Counted from the first letter of the stretch, positions 20,721 to 31,455 are shown. The stretch: DNA of 64,000 bases from Leucocoprinus leucothites (GCA_013368445.1 JAACJO010000040.1:62001-126000), one strand, 5' to 3'. Made by a program: numbers and translations. The notes: generated by a model not told the origin, from the sequence alone.

Positions 20721-23700
20721 TTATACACAGAGATCGGACTCAAGGGAGAAGAAAAGAGATGAAATAAGAGAGAATAGTTCACCTTCATTTGGTTCGGTGG
20801 GCACAGGAGCTTGAGGCAGCAGTGGTCGCGTATTGTGGTTGGTGAAAGCAAAGGCAGCCAGATTCTTTTTCAAGAACTCGACAAGGAACTCATACTGAGG
20901 GAAGGTGCACTGTATCCATTGGGTGCGGAGGGGATAGAGGGGACAATAACATAGGATATGGTGTCGTGTTTCCAGGCAATGGCCACAGTGACAAGACTTG
21001 GGCTCGAGGGGGAAGAACCTCTTGCGATAGGCTCCAATAGGAGCATGGTTGAGGATGGCACGGGACATACGCGCACATAATGATGGTGATTCATTGGCTA
21101 AGGGAAGCCAGGTACCCCCTTTGACGTAAGTGGGGATGAGGAACTTGCGATTCTTTTTTGAAAGAAGGAAACCACTGCCGCGGTACTTCTTCTTCCAGAA
21201 AGTGGACTCCCAGGATTTCTGGCAGTCGTTGGTGATTTTGCGTCGCAAGAAGTTGAGAGTAGCACCTAATTGAGGGGGGGCATGTATGCGTGTGGAGGTG
21301 ACGTCTTTATGGACTTTGAGATGGGGTTTCCAGCACCATTTGGAAGGTATGTCCCAGAAGTCAATAGAACAAGTGGGTTTAGCTGTGAGCCAATCGGATA
21401 GGAGCCGGCAGACTTGGATGGAATGGGATTGGCTTGAGTGTATGGAAGGATCGACTGCCAGCTTGGCTGCTGGGAGACAGTTGGTGATAAGGATGATGTG
21501 GTCGCACTGAAGGGAAATGGCCTTGGCGATGCCAATACGGATGGAATAGAGTTCAGCGTCAGTAGATGACGCCCGACCGCTAGCCTGTTTTGCATGGGAC
21601 ACTTGTCGTCCGCCGTGATATAAATGTGCCGCCGAAACCACCTGAAGGGAACCTACAAGTGGAACAGAGGCGTCAGTAACCACAGAAATACAATTACGAT
21701 TAGAAGAAGAAGAAGAAAAAGTTGAATCGAGAGATGATACATGTTTATACATTTCGTGTTTATCCAAGCGATTGCAGGGGTGAAAGTGAATAGAGTCAGG
21801 AAAGATGTCCATAAGACGAGATCCAGGCTTTGATTCAGGAGCGAATGGAGAAAAGGGATCAGAAAGATGAGAAAGAGAACTATCTACATCAATAAGAGGG
21901 CCTTTGACTTTAGCTTTTTTGGCCGGAGTAAGAAGGTGAAGCGATTGGGGATGAGGGGAGGAATTAAGAGAGAAACTATCCGATAAGAGAGATTGTAACG
22001 CATGATTAGAGGGTAAAGTAGAGACTTGATACGAAGAACGAATGGCTAGTTTACGGAGATGGAGATGAATCGGAATAAGTCCAGCAATGCTTTCAACGCC
22101 ACCTGATGGGGAGGTACGGAATGCGCCTGTGATCCAGAGAGCTGCGCGTCTTTGCATAGATGATAATGACTTTAAAAGCGCCTTGTTACGAGCGCCTTCA
22201 AAGTACCAGAGTCAAAAACCATACATGGCCACGGGGACAACACATGACCTATAGAGCAGCCGTTTTTGTAGAGGGAGGAGGCCTCAGGTGGAGTTGCCTA
22301 GCATATTCATAGCTTTCACTGTGGATAATGCTTTGGTGGAATAATACCGGACGTGTTCTTGAAAAGATAATTGCTGGTCAAAATAGAAACCCAAGTACCG
22401 CCAGACACGTTTGGGATATAGTAGAGGGCCGCCGACGTCAGATAAATCGAGGGAGGGATTAGAATCGTTATGTCGTCTGGAGAAGTGGAAGACCTCAGAT
22501 TTATCGTGTTCGACGATAAGCCCGAGATCAGTGCAAATGGAGTTAATGATGGAGTAGGCTGATTTGAGAGAAGAGATAGTGTCAGTGTAGTTCTTCGCCT
22601 GAGAGATACAAAGTCCATCATCAACAAATGATAAAAGAGATGAAGGGATAGATTGTAAACGAGCACGTTGATCAAACATGAACATGAGGGGCGCTAGATA
22701 GAGCGCGGATAGAATGGGTGATAGAGCAGAGCCTTGCCCAACGCCAACATCTGCGTCATGGGCATCAGATAGGAAAGTGTTCCACATGAATTGAGTGGAT
22801 CGACCTATAAGATAGTGTGAAAAGAAGTTAACGAGTTCTGGGGCGAACCCCTGTTGTCTTAGAATATTAGTAAGGATTTCATGATTTAGGGAGGGGAAGA
22901 ATTGGGCGATATCAAAAGCACAAACACTAGTAATCATACCTTTGGTCCATCCAGTCCGAATGATGTGAGTGAGGAATACTCCTGCATCCTCAGTGGATCG
23001 CTGGATAACTCCGCCCATTTGATTAGGATGAAGAACATCTAGAGACACTGCTTCATACTGCATGCGGCGAGCAATCATCTTCTCGATTAATTTACCTAAA
23101 GTGTTTAGTAGAACAATGGGTCGAAATGCTTTCAGTGTATCATAGGCCGGTTTATTCAGCTTGGGAATGATGATAGAGACCGAGTCCTTGAAGTGACTCG
23201 GCCAGAAAGAGAGACGTATGCACGCGTTAGCGATGAGTATTATGTTTTTGAGGCACTCATTGTGAGCGACAATGGATTTTAGATGTTTCCAGGAAACATG
23301 ATCGGGCCCGGGTGCTGAAGAGTTAGCACATGAAGAGAGGGATTCGGTGAGTTCAAGGGCGGAGAAGTTTGCCCAGGAACGAGGGGGAAGGGATTTCATT
23401 TCATTCAGAATATTAGGGCTTACCAGTCGACCGGATGCTGAGTTGTATGATGAATGGAGTGCATTCCATAGGTCCGGAAGATCATTGCAAGGTCGTCCTT
23501 GATAGTGGATTCCCTCAACGGCAGGGAGTTTGCGTTGTTTTACCCAATCCATAAGGTCCCAGGGTCGTTTGTTGGTTGACGCAATTTCATGGATGTGTGG
23601 GTCAAAGAAAGAACGCTTAGCAGCTCGAGTAGCCGCTCTGAATGCCCGCCAGTCTTTACGGTCCTTTGTTCTTCTGTAGGTAAGAAGAGTCTCAGAACAA

Positions 23701-24674
23701 TGGGGGTTCCACCATTCCTTTGACTGGTTAGTAATCCATACAGTTTTAGAGTTCGTATTCCAAGAATCATTAATGATGTGAGAAATGGAGTCAGAAATAT
23801 TGTTAAGACGAGATGTGGAATGAATGTCCGAGCAGTCAAGGGCCACTAGATGCTCAGAGACTTGGGAAGTGAAAGCCGTCTCTTCATTGCTATCTTTCGG
23901 TATTACGCGTTTTTTATAACTAATATAATCTGGGCAGATTGGAAGGTCCATAATCAAAGGTGCGTGATCCAATGGAAGTCTCGAATTAACATCGATAATA
24001 TAGGGGGTGGAATTATTAGCGCAAAAGATGAGATCAATAACCGAATTGTCATGACTTTCGATGGAAGTGAAATGAGTCGGGGATAAAGAGGTCGGAGAAG
24101 ACCTTGTAAGATTGAAGCCATCCGCCAACTCCATTAGAGTTATAGCTGACATAGGGACGTAAGTAGCTGAAGGGTCCCATTCTGGAGATCGACAATTGAA
24201 ATCTCCTCCCATATAAATGATATTAGGGATGTCAATGAAATTTGTTGAAAGGAAATTGATCACCGACGAGGACGAGTCTGAGTATATGTTAAGTAGATGG
24301 ATATAGTTACCCTGGTTGAATAGACCCAAAATTTGTATATCACGATGGTTAGCCCACTCCTGACGAAGAATGGGTCTCATGCGAAGTAGGCATCTGTGAA
24401 CATAGGTCAGAGTGTGGGGTTGGGGATTGTCAGGCTTGGTAGGGCAAACCATACACAGCCATTCTGGGTGAATAGGGGCACCAATGACATCATCCCCTTC
24501 AGGGTTAGTCGTAGAAGGTGCTTTCCGAACATGGTTCCATGGGGGTTCCTGTAAAAAGATGATTTCGAAATCCATTTTTTTGGATTCGAGTATAGTATCG
24601 ACCAGGGCATAAGAGCGTCTCACGTTTTGCGAATAGATATGAACAGAAGAGATGGGTTTGTTCTTACCAGACAT
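20721..24674 (-). pseudogene. LINE-A ORF2: endonuclease, RT, RNase H; two TGA codons
   Basis: One frame of 1318 codons broken only by TGA at codons 797 (22286-22284) and 821 (22214-22212). Endonuclease: QEPPWNH, GGDFNCRSPEWDP, DNSVIDLIFC, and LDHAPLI where others have SDHAPLI. RT: motif A AFDIAQFFPS (residues 586-595), motif B GVGQGSALSP (near 645) and motif C FVDD (683-686). RNase H: VVTDAS (near 1000), DAELYSI (1039) and ITNC (near 1064, Asp-to-Asn). The C-terminus has CHCGHCLETRHHILCYC. The enzyme would nick target DNA and copy the LINE RNA in place. Both TGAs sit where other copies have CAA, CAT or TGT, pointing to an ancestral Arg codon. Not active as it stands. Confidence 0.92.
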
Positions 24675-24679
24675 ATTTA
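24672..24679 (-). promoter_or_regulatory. ORF1 stop / ORF2 start overlap region TAAATATG
   Basis: The ORF1 stop TAA and the ORF2 ATG are two bases apart. The same TAAATATG occurs at the equivalent site in LA2, LA4, LA5, LA6R, LA9 and LA10. Such tight spacing fits translation of ORF2 by termination-reinitiation; that mechanism is inferred, not shown. Confidence 0.6.
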
Positions 24680-25283
24680 AATGGCAACTCCGCCACCGGA
24701 GCGATTGGAATTAGCGCGAACAGCACGAGCAGTGCATGATTCGGCAGCTTTGTTGGAGTGCCAGGTTCGATCGAACCTGTTCCTCCAGAATGGACATTTG
24801 GTGTCATTTGCGTGGTGGTCGCCTTTGCAGTTCAGGCATTTGAAATTTTCCAGGTGAGGACATGGAATGCCCTCAGGAGTGGCGTCACGGGGGGGGTTGG
24901 ATTTGGGATTGGCCTTACAACACCAGGCCATGGACCGATGGTTTTCAATGCGATGAGGGCCACCACAGATTTGACAGCGTGCACCAAGGGCGCGACACGC
25001 ATGAGTGGGATGACCCCAACGCCAACAGTTCCTACATTGTGCAATGCCGGGGTGTATACTAGTAGCCCGGATGGTTCCGACATGTCGACCAAAGTTGATA
25101 GTACGGTTGACCAATGTCTTGGCCTTAGTACCGTTTTGTGAATCCCAGATATCAAACCACACGACGGCCGTATCCGATTTCAGGGAGGCTTTCATAACAC
25201 GAGGGCGGGCGGTGAGAATAACATTTTTGAACAAAGTAGATTGTCTGAGGGCTTGTTCAACGAATGCAGGGGAGAGGGGGTTG

Positions 25284-25298
25284 GAGGAATTGGCTACC
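25284..25298. repeat. Target-site duplication of LA7L, 3'-tail side
   Basis: GAGGAATTGGCTACC, 15 bp, identical to 26109-26123. It lies directly next to the T-run of LA7L. Confidence 0.93.
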
Positions 25299-26108
25299 TT
25301 TTTTTTTTTTTTTTTTTTTTTAAATCAATGAATTTATATAGCGGTGCTCGATCGCAGTCCGCTTTCAACTAAATATTACAGACAGACAGTACACTACAGC
25401 AAGCTGGGGTACACGAAGCGGTCGAAGACCGCTTAAGACAAAGACTATACATGATTAGTCCAGCAACATAGATAAGACTCGAAAGAGACTATAGAACGAG
25501 GTGTCATACACAGAGATCGGACTCAAAGGAAAAGAAGAGAGATGAAATAAGAGAGTATAGTTCACCTTCATTTGGTTCGGCGGGCACAGGGGCTTGAGGC
25601 GGCGGTGGACGCGTGTCATGATTAGCAAAAGCAAAGGCGGCTGGGTTCTTTTTCAAGAACTCGACAAGGAACTCGTATTGAGGGAAAGCGCATTGCACCC
25701 ATTGAGTGCGGAAGGGATAGAGGGGGCAATAACACAGGATATGATGTCGTGTTTCCAGGCGATGGCCACAACGACAGGACTTGGGCTCGAGGGGGAAGAA
25801 CCTTTCGCGATAAGCTCCAATAGGAGCATGATTGAGGATGGCACGGGACATACGCGCACATAATGATGGCGATTCATTGGCTAAGGGAAGCCAGGTGCCC
25901 CCTTTGACGTAGGTGGGGGTGAGGAACTTGCGATTCTTTTTTGAAAGAAGGAAACCGCTGCCGCGGTACTTCTTCCAGAAAGTGGACTCCCAGGACTTCT
26001 GGCAGTCGTTGGTGATTTTGCATCGCAAAAAGTTTAGAGTAGCACCTAATCGAGGGGGTGTGTGTATGCGTGTGGAAGTAACGTCTTTGTGGACTTTAAG
26101 GTGGGGCT
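25299..26108 (-). mobile_element. LINE-A copy LA7L, 5'-truncated insertion in ORF1 of LA6L
   Basis: An 810 bp 3' fragment of LINE-A with its T-run at 25299-25321, bounded by perfect 15 bp target duplications. It holds the last part of ORF2 (open 26028-25504, ending DLCV) with the CRCGHRLETRHHILCYC motif and the 3' UTR. It is CpG-rich and therefore recent. The identical insertion in the other arm (36352-37161) shows that it predates the inverted duplication. Confidence 0.95.
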
Positions 26109-26123
26109 GAGGAATTGGCTACC
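26109..26123. repeat. Target-site duplication of LA7L, 5' side
   Basis: GAGGAATTGGCTACC, a perfect copy of 25284-25298, at the truncated 5' end of LA7L. Confidence 0.93.
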
Positions 26124-28340
26124 CAGTAAGGGACTCCGACGATTTTAAGAAATGATTTTGATTGAGGGAGACAAGGCTCAACAGGGATGGCGTCTCCGAG
26201 TTGCCAGGCTTTTTTAAGCCAAGATTTAATGGTTTCCAAGTCAGCAGGGGACGCGACACCTGAGGTGGCAATAGAAATGCTGTTATATGATTCACGGACT
26301 GATTCGACGCGAAGTTTAGATTGAGCGGCAATGAGACCACAGTTACAAAATTCAGCTGCCTTGTTAAAGTCTTTGATACGGTCAGCAATGATGTTCCCCT
26401 CAAACGGGATAAGGACTTGACAATGGGTAGGTCCGTGCATGGTCATTTTAGGTTTAGCGCGTGGGGCGCCTGTGGTTGAAGGTTCGGGCGCTTGAGGTTG
26501 GGTGCCTCCAAAACCTGCCTTGTACATCGCAAGGACTTTGTCGTATGATAATTCGGGGAAGGCGAGTATCATTTCTCGCATCTTAACCCCATCAATATTG
26601 GGAGAAGAGTTGGAAGAGGAAGTCGCTGGCTGGACACCCCGTCGGGCAGCTTCAGCAAACGACACGTTCTTCTTGTTAAAATGTTCCGTAAGGGGTTTGG
26701 TGGATGCCTTACAGTCAGGAGGGGGGATGGGAGGCGGCATGTCAGAGGCGCTCTTGGGGTTAGGTTTTGATGGCTGAGCCTGGCCATCGGAGAAGGGACG
26801 CCCAACTGAACACTCGAAGTTTCCATTCCCATTCCTTGGGGTCACGTGATTGGAAGGTGGAGGAGGGGCCCGGGAGACGCGGATAGGACCGGAGGGCTTG
26901 GAAGACGTAACGTCATTCCTTGCCTTCAGGGAGCCTGACATGGACGAAACGTCACGTGCCTTACCAGAAGACGTAACGTCATTCTGGGGGAAGGGAGAGG
27001 TGCCCTCACCGGGAGGGGCTTGGTCAATGTTCATCTGGTCGTCATTGATGTGAACTGTAGGATTAGTTTGCCCAACGACAATGCCGGGTGGAAATATGGG
27101 GGTGGGGATGGTAGATGGGGACGGCTTACGTACCTTTTTTCCCTTCCCCTTACCCTTAGGAGGGGGGGAAGAGTCTGTCATGGGAATATCCGAGGGAGGA
27201 CTATAATAGTGCCTCAATGCTTCTGTGATCATGAGACCGCTTTCCCCATTGATAGGTAAGCGGTCCCATCCTGACTCAAACATAGTAGTGAGCAGACAAT
27301 AGATCGGTTCACCCATTTGAGGGAACCTTGGGTCTTTATCACCAGGCCTCAGCCCGAGGGCGGCGCGATGTCTGAAGAAATTTGTAACATATTTAAGCGC
27401 CTCAAGCGCTTTGAAGGCAGCTTCACTGACAATAACAGTTTCTTCGGTGGCTGTGTTGGATGGATCCTTGAGATCTGGTAGGTGTGGCTGTGCAGGCCTA
27501 GGCTCCTGCAGCTGTGCAATGATGTCATCAGTGACGTCATGTGTGACGTCAGGTGTGACGTCTTTAAGGTTGGAAGAACCGGCAAAAAAGGTTGCCGGAG
27601 TGCCGGGTGGCACAACATCTGCTGACTCAGCGGATCCATGGATTGCATGAGGCAGCCTTGAGGTGGGTGGGGGTCCAAAGAACCTATTGGTAGGTACCCC
27701 ATTGTCGAATACCCCATCCTCTTGGTCACCCCACGTGTCCCCGCAAGAGTTCAAGTTGAGAGGATCCAGTGGTTGAAGCTCACCTACAAAACCCTCCCCG
27801 AAAGAGCGGAAGGGGATAGGCGAATTGACACCATCATATGCGCTCATCGACGCAATTCTTGAGATGGCCTTGGGGGTGGTATCTAATCCTAGATGACCAG
27901 CACGAGCATGGGCCCGCTTGGTACGTGATGATGGAGGAGGAGGGGTTCTAAGAGAGGAATATGATGCTGCACGAGAGAGTACAGCAGGGGTATGAGTAGG
28001 AGAGGGGGGTGGTGAGGATTCAGACGAATCGGATTCGCTCTCACCGCTTTCTTCTTCATCAGAGCCAGCCCTAGACGAAGCAGCAGACTTGGCATCCTCA
28101 TGTATGGAATGTCTAGTCGATTTTATAGAGAGCATGGGCGAGTTAGAGCGATTGCACTTGTAGACTGAGACACGTGTTTCAGTGTCGACGATGTTGATTG
28201 GGTCCGAGGACGGCGGAGGGGTACCCTTAAGGTCTACCCAGTGCGATGGTGCAGTCATAGTGGTATAATTTGTAGTCAGTATGTATGTAGACACCGTCAA
28301 AGAATTCGATGATGGTGGTTAGAGGGAAAGGAGGATGACT

Positions 28341-29386
28341 CTACTTCCATTCCTGATCACTCTATCCTAATCCTAATATTCCTCTGCTCCTCCCATACCA
28401 ACTGTTGCCCCATTCCACTCTGAACTTTGCCAGTCCGTTGATCCCACCGTTTGCCACATATACCCCTCGTTACATGACCACCAACCCTTTCCTCATTGCC
28501 CTACACCACATTTCAGCTTCCTAGTCCACCCAGATGTCTTCCTCTGCCCCCAACTTTGACAAGCTCAATGCCACCAACTACTCTACCTGGGCAGGCGAGA
28601 TGCAGGCATGGCTCCAGGCCTCTGGCCTGTGGAGACTGGTCAAGGGTGAACTCCTAAAGCCTGAGATCCCTTCCCCCACTACCCAAGCGTACTGGATGAC
28701 GTTTATTGATGATTCTACGTGTTTTCGAGCTGTCTACCTGCTTAGGGCCAAGTCAGAAGCCTTTGAAGCATTCAAGGAGTACAAGGCTTGGGCAGAGAAC
28801 CAGCTAGGAGCGAAAATTCACACTCTACAGGATGATAAAGGTGGTGAATACATGTCCAATGCATTTTTGCAGTTTACCAAGGACTGTGGCATTGAGAGGT
28901 GTCATTCCACTCGCAACAGGCCCCAGCAGAACGGCCTAGCTGAGAGAGCCAACAGGACTATGAGGGAACGCATTACAGCCATGTTAGTAGAGTCTGGATT
29001 CCCTCCTTCATTCTGGGGCCACTGTATTGCTTCTATGGTCCATGTGTGGAATAGACTTCCTACAGCTCCTCTCCCCAACACTACACCCTTCCAGGCATTT
29101 TTCAAGCACAAACCGGATGTTTCCCACCTCAGGGTATGGGGGTGCACTGCCTATGTGCATATACAGCGAGATAAGCACAATTCCTTATAGCCTCATGTCG
29201 AAAAATGTGTTTTTATTGGTTATCCAACTGGCTACAAGGGCTGGCTCTTTTACAACCCCACCACTCGCCAAATTCATATTTCTGAGCAAGCTGACTTTGA
29301 TGAGAGGTACTTCCCATGTCTCACAGGCTCCAAACATGACAATGTGCCATCTTTTGCACCCCCTGGACCTCCAGCTATTAGAAGGT
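28341..29386 (+). mobile_element. Copia copy Cp1, internally deleted, no LTR
   Basis: Starts in the untranslated leader (TACTTCCATTCC) right at the 5' end of LA6L and continues to the region after the integrase. About 1.49 kb (late gag, protease, early integrase) is missing compared with Cp3. It ends at GGACCTCCAGC, where LA8 sequence begins. Confidence 0.88.
28534..29386 (+). pseudogene. Copia gag-integrase fusion remnant
   Basis: ATG at 28534. The first 52 residues are the start of gag (NATNYSTWAGEMQAWLQ). A deletion then joins gag in frame to the integrase core at about 28688 (TTQA then YWMTFIDD). The integrase carries FIDDST, DDKGGEYMS and NGLAERANRT, the DD35E-type catalytic region. It keeps the Arg codon CGA at 28726-28728, which is TGA in Cp2 and Cp3. 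A TAG follows HNSL at 29188-29190, after which integrase-tail sequence continues. It lacks zinc knuckle, protease and RT, so it is defective. Confidence 0.87.
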
Positions 29387-30315
29387 CACTCATGTCAATC
29401 ACATTCCATCCAAGTCTGTCAACTTCTGTCCAATTGGCTTGTGGCCAAACCTTCTCGCTCTATTGACTTCTGGGACATCCCTTCCAAATGGCGATGGAAG
29501 CCCCACCTTAAAGTCCATAACAATGTCACTACTACACGCATACATGCCCCTCCTCATTTAGGTGCCACTCTTGACTTCTTGCGATGCAAAATTACCAATA
29601 ACTGCTAGAAATCCTGGGAGTCCACCTTCTGAAAGAAGAAGTATTATGGCAGTGGTTTCCTTCTTTCCAAAAAGAATCGCAAATTCCTCATTCCCACATA
29701 TGTCAAAGGGGGCACCTGGCTTCCCTTAGCCAACAAGTCGCCATCACTATGTGTATGCATGACCCGCACTATCCTTAACTATGCTCCTATCAGAGCTTAT
29801 CATGAGAGGTTCTTTCCCCTCAAGCCCAAGTCCTGTTGTTGGGGCCATCATCTGGAAACACAACATCATATCTTGAGTTATTGCCCCCTATATCCCTTCT
29901 GCACTCAATGGGTGCAATGCGCTTTCTCTCAGTATGAATTCCTTGTCAAGTTTTGAAGAAAAACCCAGCCACCTTTGCCTTCACCAATCATGACATGTGT
30001 CTACTGCCACCTCAAGCCCCTGTGCCCGCCAAACCTAATGAAGGTGAACTATATTCTCTCATCTCATCTCTTTTCTTTTCCTTTGAGACCGATCTCTGTG
30101 TATGACACCTCATTTAATAGTCTCTTTCGAGTCTTATCTATGTTGCTGGACTAATCATATATAGTCTCTGTCTTAAGCAGTCTTTGACCGCTTCGTGTAC
30201 CCCAGCTTGCTGTAGTGTACTGTCTGTTTGTAATATTTAGTTGAAAGCAGACTGCAATCGAGCACCACTATATAAATCTATTGATTTTTTTTAAAAAAAA
30301 AAAAAAAAAAAAAAA
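29387..30315 (+). mobile_element. LINE-A copy LA8, 3' fragment
   Basis: A 5'-truncated LINE-A starting in RNase H sequence (CAATCACATTCCATCC) and ending in the family 3' UTR with a T-run/A-run tail (to 30315). About 10 bp of unassigned sequence (TATTAGAAGG) separates it from Cp1. No target duplication is seen. Confidence 0.85.
29397..30105 (+). pseudogene. LINE-A ORF2 C-terminal fragment
   Basis: Encodes the stretch after the RNase H catalytic site (VCQLLSNWL, DFWDIPSKWRWKPHLKVH) to the family C-terminus DLCV at a TGA (30103-30105). It has an in-frame TAG after NNC (29606-29608) and a one-base loss near 29955. The Cys/His block reads KSCCWGHHLE, with one Cys replaced by Trp. No catalytic motif remains. 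Confidence 0.8.
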
Positions 30316-30777
30316 GCAACTTGTGCAGCTTGCAAACAACATTTGGGCCTCCCTGGTAATATCCTTCAGGCTGCCTCATGTAGATGTCCTCATCCAGCTC
30401 TCCATAGGTGAATGTAGAGGAGATATCCACAGATTGCATTTTGAAGCCTTCCTTGACTGCCAGAGCAATAATAAGACACAGGGATGCAGGATGAAATGTA
30501 GGGGCAAAAACCTTGGTATAGTCATAGCCAGAATGCTGGGAATAGCCCTTTGCAATGAGCCTAGAGCAATAGCACTCAATAGACTGGTCTGGGTTGAGTT
30601 TCAACTTGAAAACCCAGCCAGACTTGACAAATTTGACTCCAAGAGGTAGCTCAATAAGCTCCCAGGTCACATTTGCAATGAGGGTCGAAATTTTGGTGTT
30701 GCAGGCTTCTCTTCACTTGTCAGCATCCAGGGCCTTCATAGTGACCTTGTAGTTGTGAGGATCAGGCCCAGAAACAC
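30316..30777 (-). mobile_element. Antisense copia RT fragment Cp-r1
   Basis: Minus-strand copia RT sequence matching about 52938-53400 of Cp3 (GWVFKLKLNPDQS, KGYSQHSGYDY, YMRQPEGYYQGG). It is squeezed between the A-tail of LA8 and the T-run of LB2, without LTR or ends. Several CpG-type replacements are visible. Confidence 0.88.
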
Positions 30778-31204
30778 TTTTTTTTTTTTTTTTTATCAAG
30801 TGCAACCCCGGAGGGGTTGCCAATTTATAACATGGTGTGCAATAGCAGTCTGTGCCTGACTATCTACTACAGGGAACCGATACCACTACTGACTACGCAA
30901 GAGCAAAAAACCAGGAATACATAATAGTCCTGTCCAAGACAATACACGAAACAATGGCAGAAGGGGGTTAGGCATGTAATACAAAGAAGTGAGACATATA
31001 CCAATATCACAGCATCTGATGGCAGGCCTTGTGGTTGGTGGGAGCCCATCTGGTGACCAGCAATAGATGGGGGACAATGCATTGACACTAGGGAGCTCCT
31101 CCTAGGCCCAGGGCCGACCAGCAGAACCAGAATGACTTTGCAGCCAATCCCGATCAAACCAGTGGCACCAGAACATGCACTTGCGGTCAGTAGTGGCATG
31201 TTCC
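30778..31204 (-). mobile_element. LINE-B copy LB2, 3' fragment
   Basis: T-run at 30778-30794, the hairpin GCAACCCC-GGA-GGGGTTGC at 30802-30820, the LINE-B 3' UTR, and the last part of ORF1 up to GTGGCATGTTCC, where the Cp2 LTR starts. The copia element evidently inserted into it; the other half of LB2 is not seen. Confidence 0.87.
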
Positions 31205-31455
31205 TGTCAGATGTGCTCTGGACAGTCTACAAGTATTTGTGATTGATTTGTTGATGTGTAAAGTTAGAGTTGATGCAGAGGTTGCTTAGTCAGTTGTAGA
31301 TCACCTGACTGGATGTTCAACTCTCCTGTGGATGCTTTCTTGACTCTCAGTCATTTACAGTTGTCCACAGATTCCTGTGTGAGTTGTGAGCTCCCTGGGC
31401 AATTTCTCTGGTTTCTAGGACCTCCCACACGTCCCCTGTGCATCACCTTCTAACA
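31205..31455 (+). repeat. Copia 5' LTR of Cp2
   Basis: 251 bp, TGTCAGATGTGC...CTTCTAACA, with the TG/CA ends typical of LTRs. It lacks the 51 bp segment present in the 3' LTR of Cp3. Confidence 0.93.

Larger units (their letters stand above)
20516..27833 (-). repeat. Left arm of a 7.3 kb inverted repeat
   Basis: Base X in this arm pairs with base 62460-X in 34627-41942 with no visible length change over the whole arm apart from the end A/T run. The encoded ORF1, the endonuclease-RT part of ORF2 and the nested LA7 are identical in both arms at protein level. Differences are confined to roughly the outer 1.1 kb. The spacer is 6.8 kb. Confidence 0.93.
24677..28258 (-). pseudogene. LINE-A ORF1, 918 residues if LA7L is excised
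   Basis: ATG at 28258 (MTAPSHWVDLKG) to TAA at 24677. Excluding the 825 bp of LA7L plus one target duplication leaves 919 codons in one frame with no other stop. Order: an acidic Ser-rich N-terminus (DEEESGESESDSSESS), a Pro-rich region, KGKGKGKKVRK (possible nuclear signal), VSFAEAARRG, a folded domain (CQVLIPFEGN to VWFDIWDSQN), then knuckles CRNCWRWGHPTHAC (CX2CX4HX4C), CQICGGPHRIENH and CLNCKGDHHANDTKC. It is expected to coat LINE RNA. In the present state translation stops just inside LA7L at 26096. Confidence 0.9.
20516..28340 (-). mobile_element. LINE-A copy LA6L, full length, CpG-rich
   Basis: The best-preserved full-length LINE-A: 5' UTR near 28340-28259, ORF1, ORF2, 3' UTR and a T-run of 23 at 20516-20538. 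Without the nested LA7L it is about 7.0 kb. CpG dinucleotides are abundant, unlike LA1-LA5, so it is the youngest lineage here. No target duplication is found because both flanks were rearranged. Confidence 0.93.

Noticed and set aside
22212..22286. Programmed UGA recoding (readthrough or selenocysteine) between RT and RNase H, because TGA recurs in many copies
   Set aside because: Other copies have CAA, CAT or TGT at the same codons, exactly the set expected from CpG decay of Arg codons, and no known readthrough context (such as TGA-CTA) or downstream structure was seen.
28341..28533. A host promoter upstream of the open frame at 28534
   Set aside because: The same sequence precedes gag in Cp2 and Cp3; it is the copia leader.
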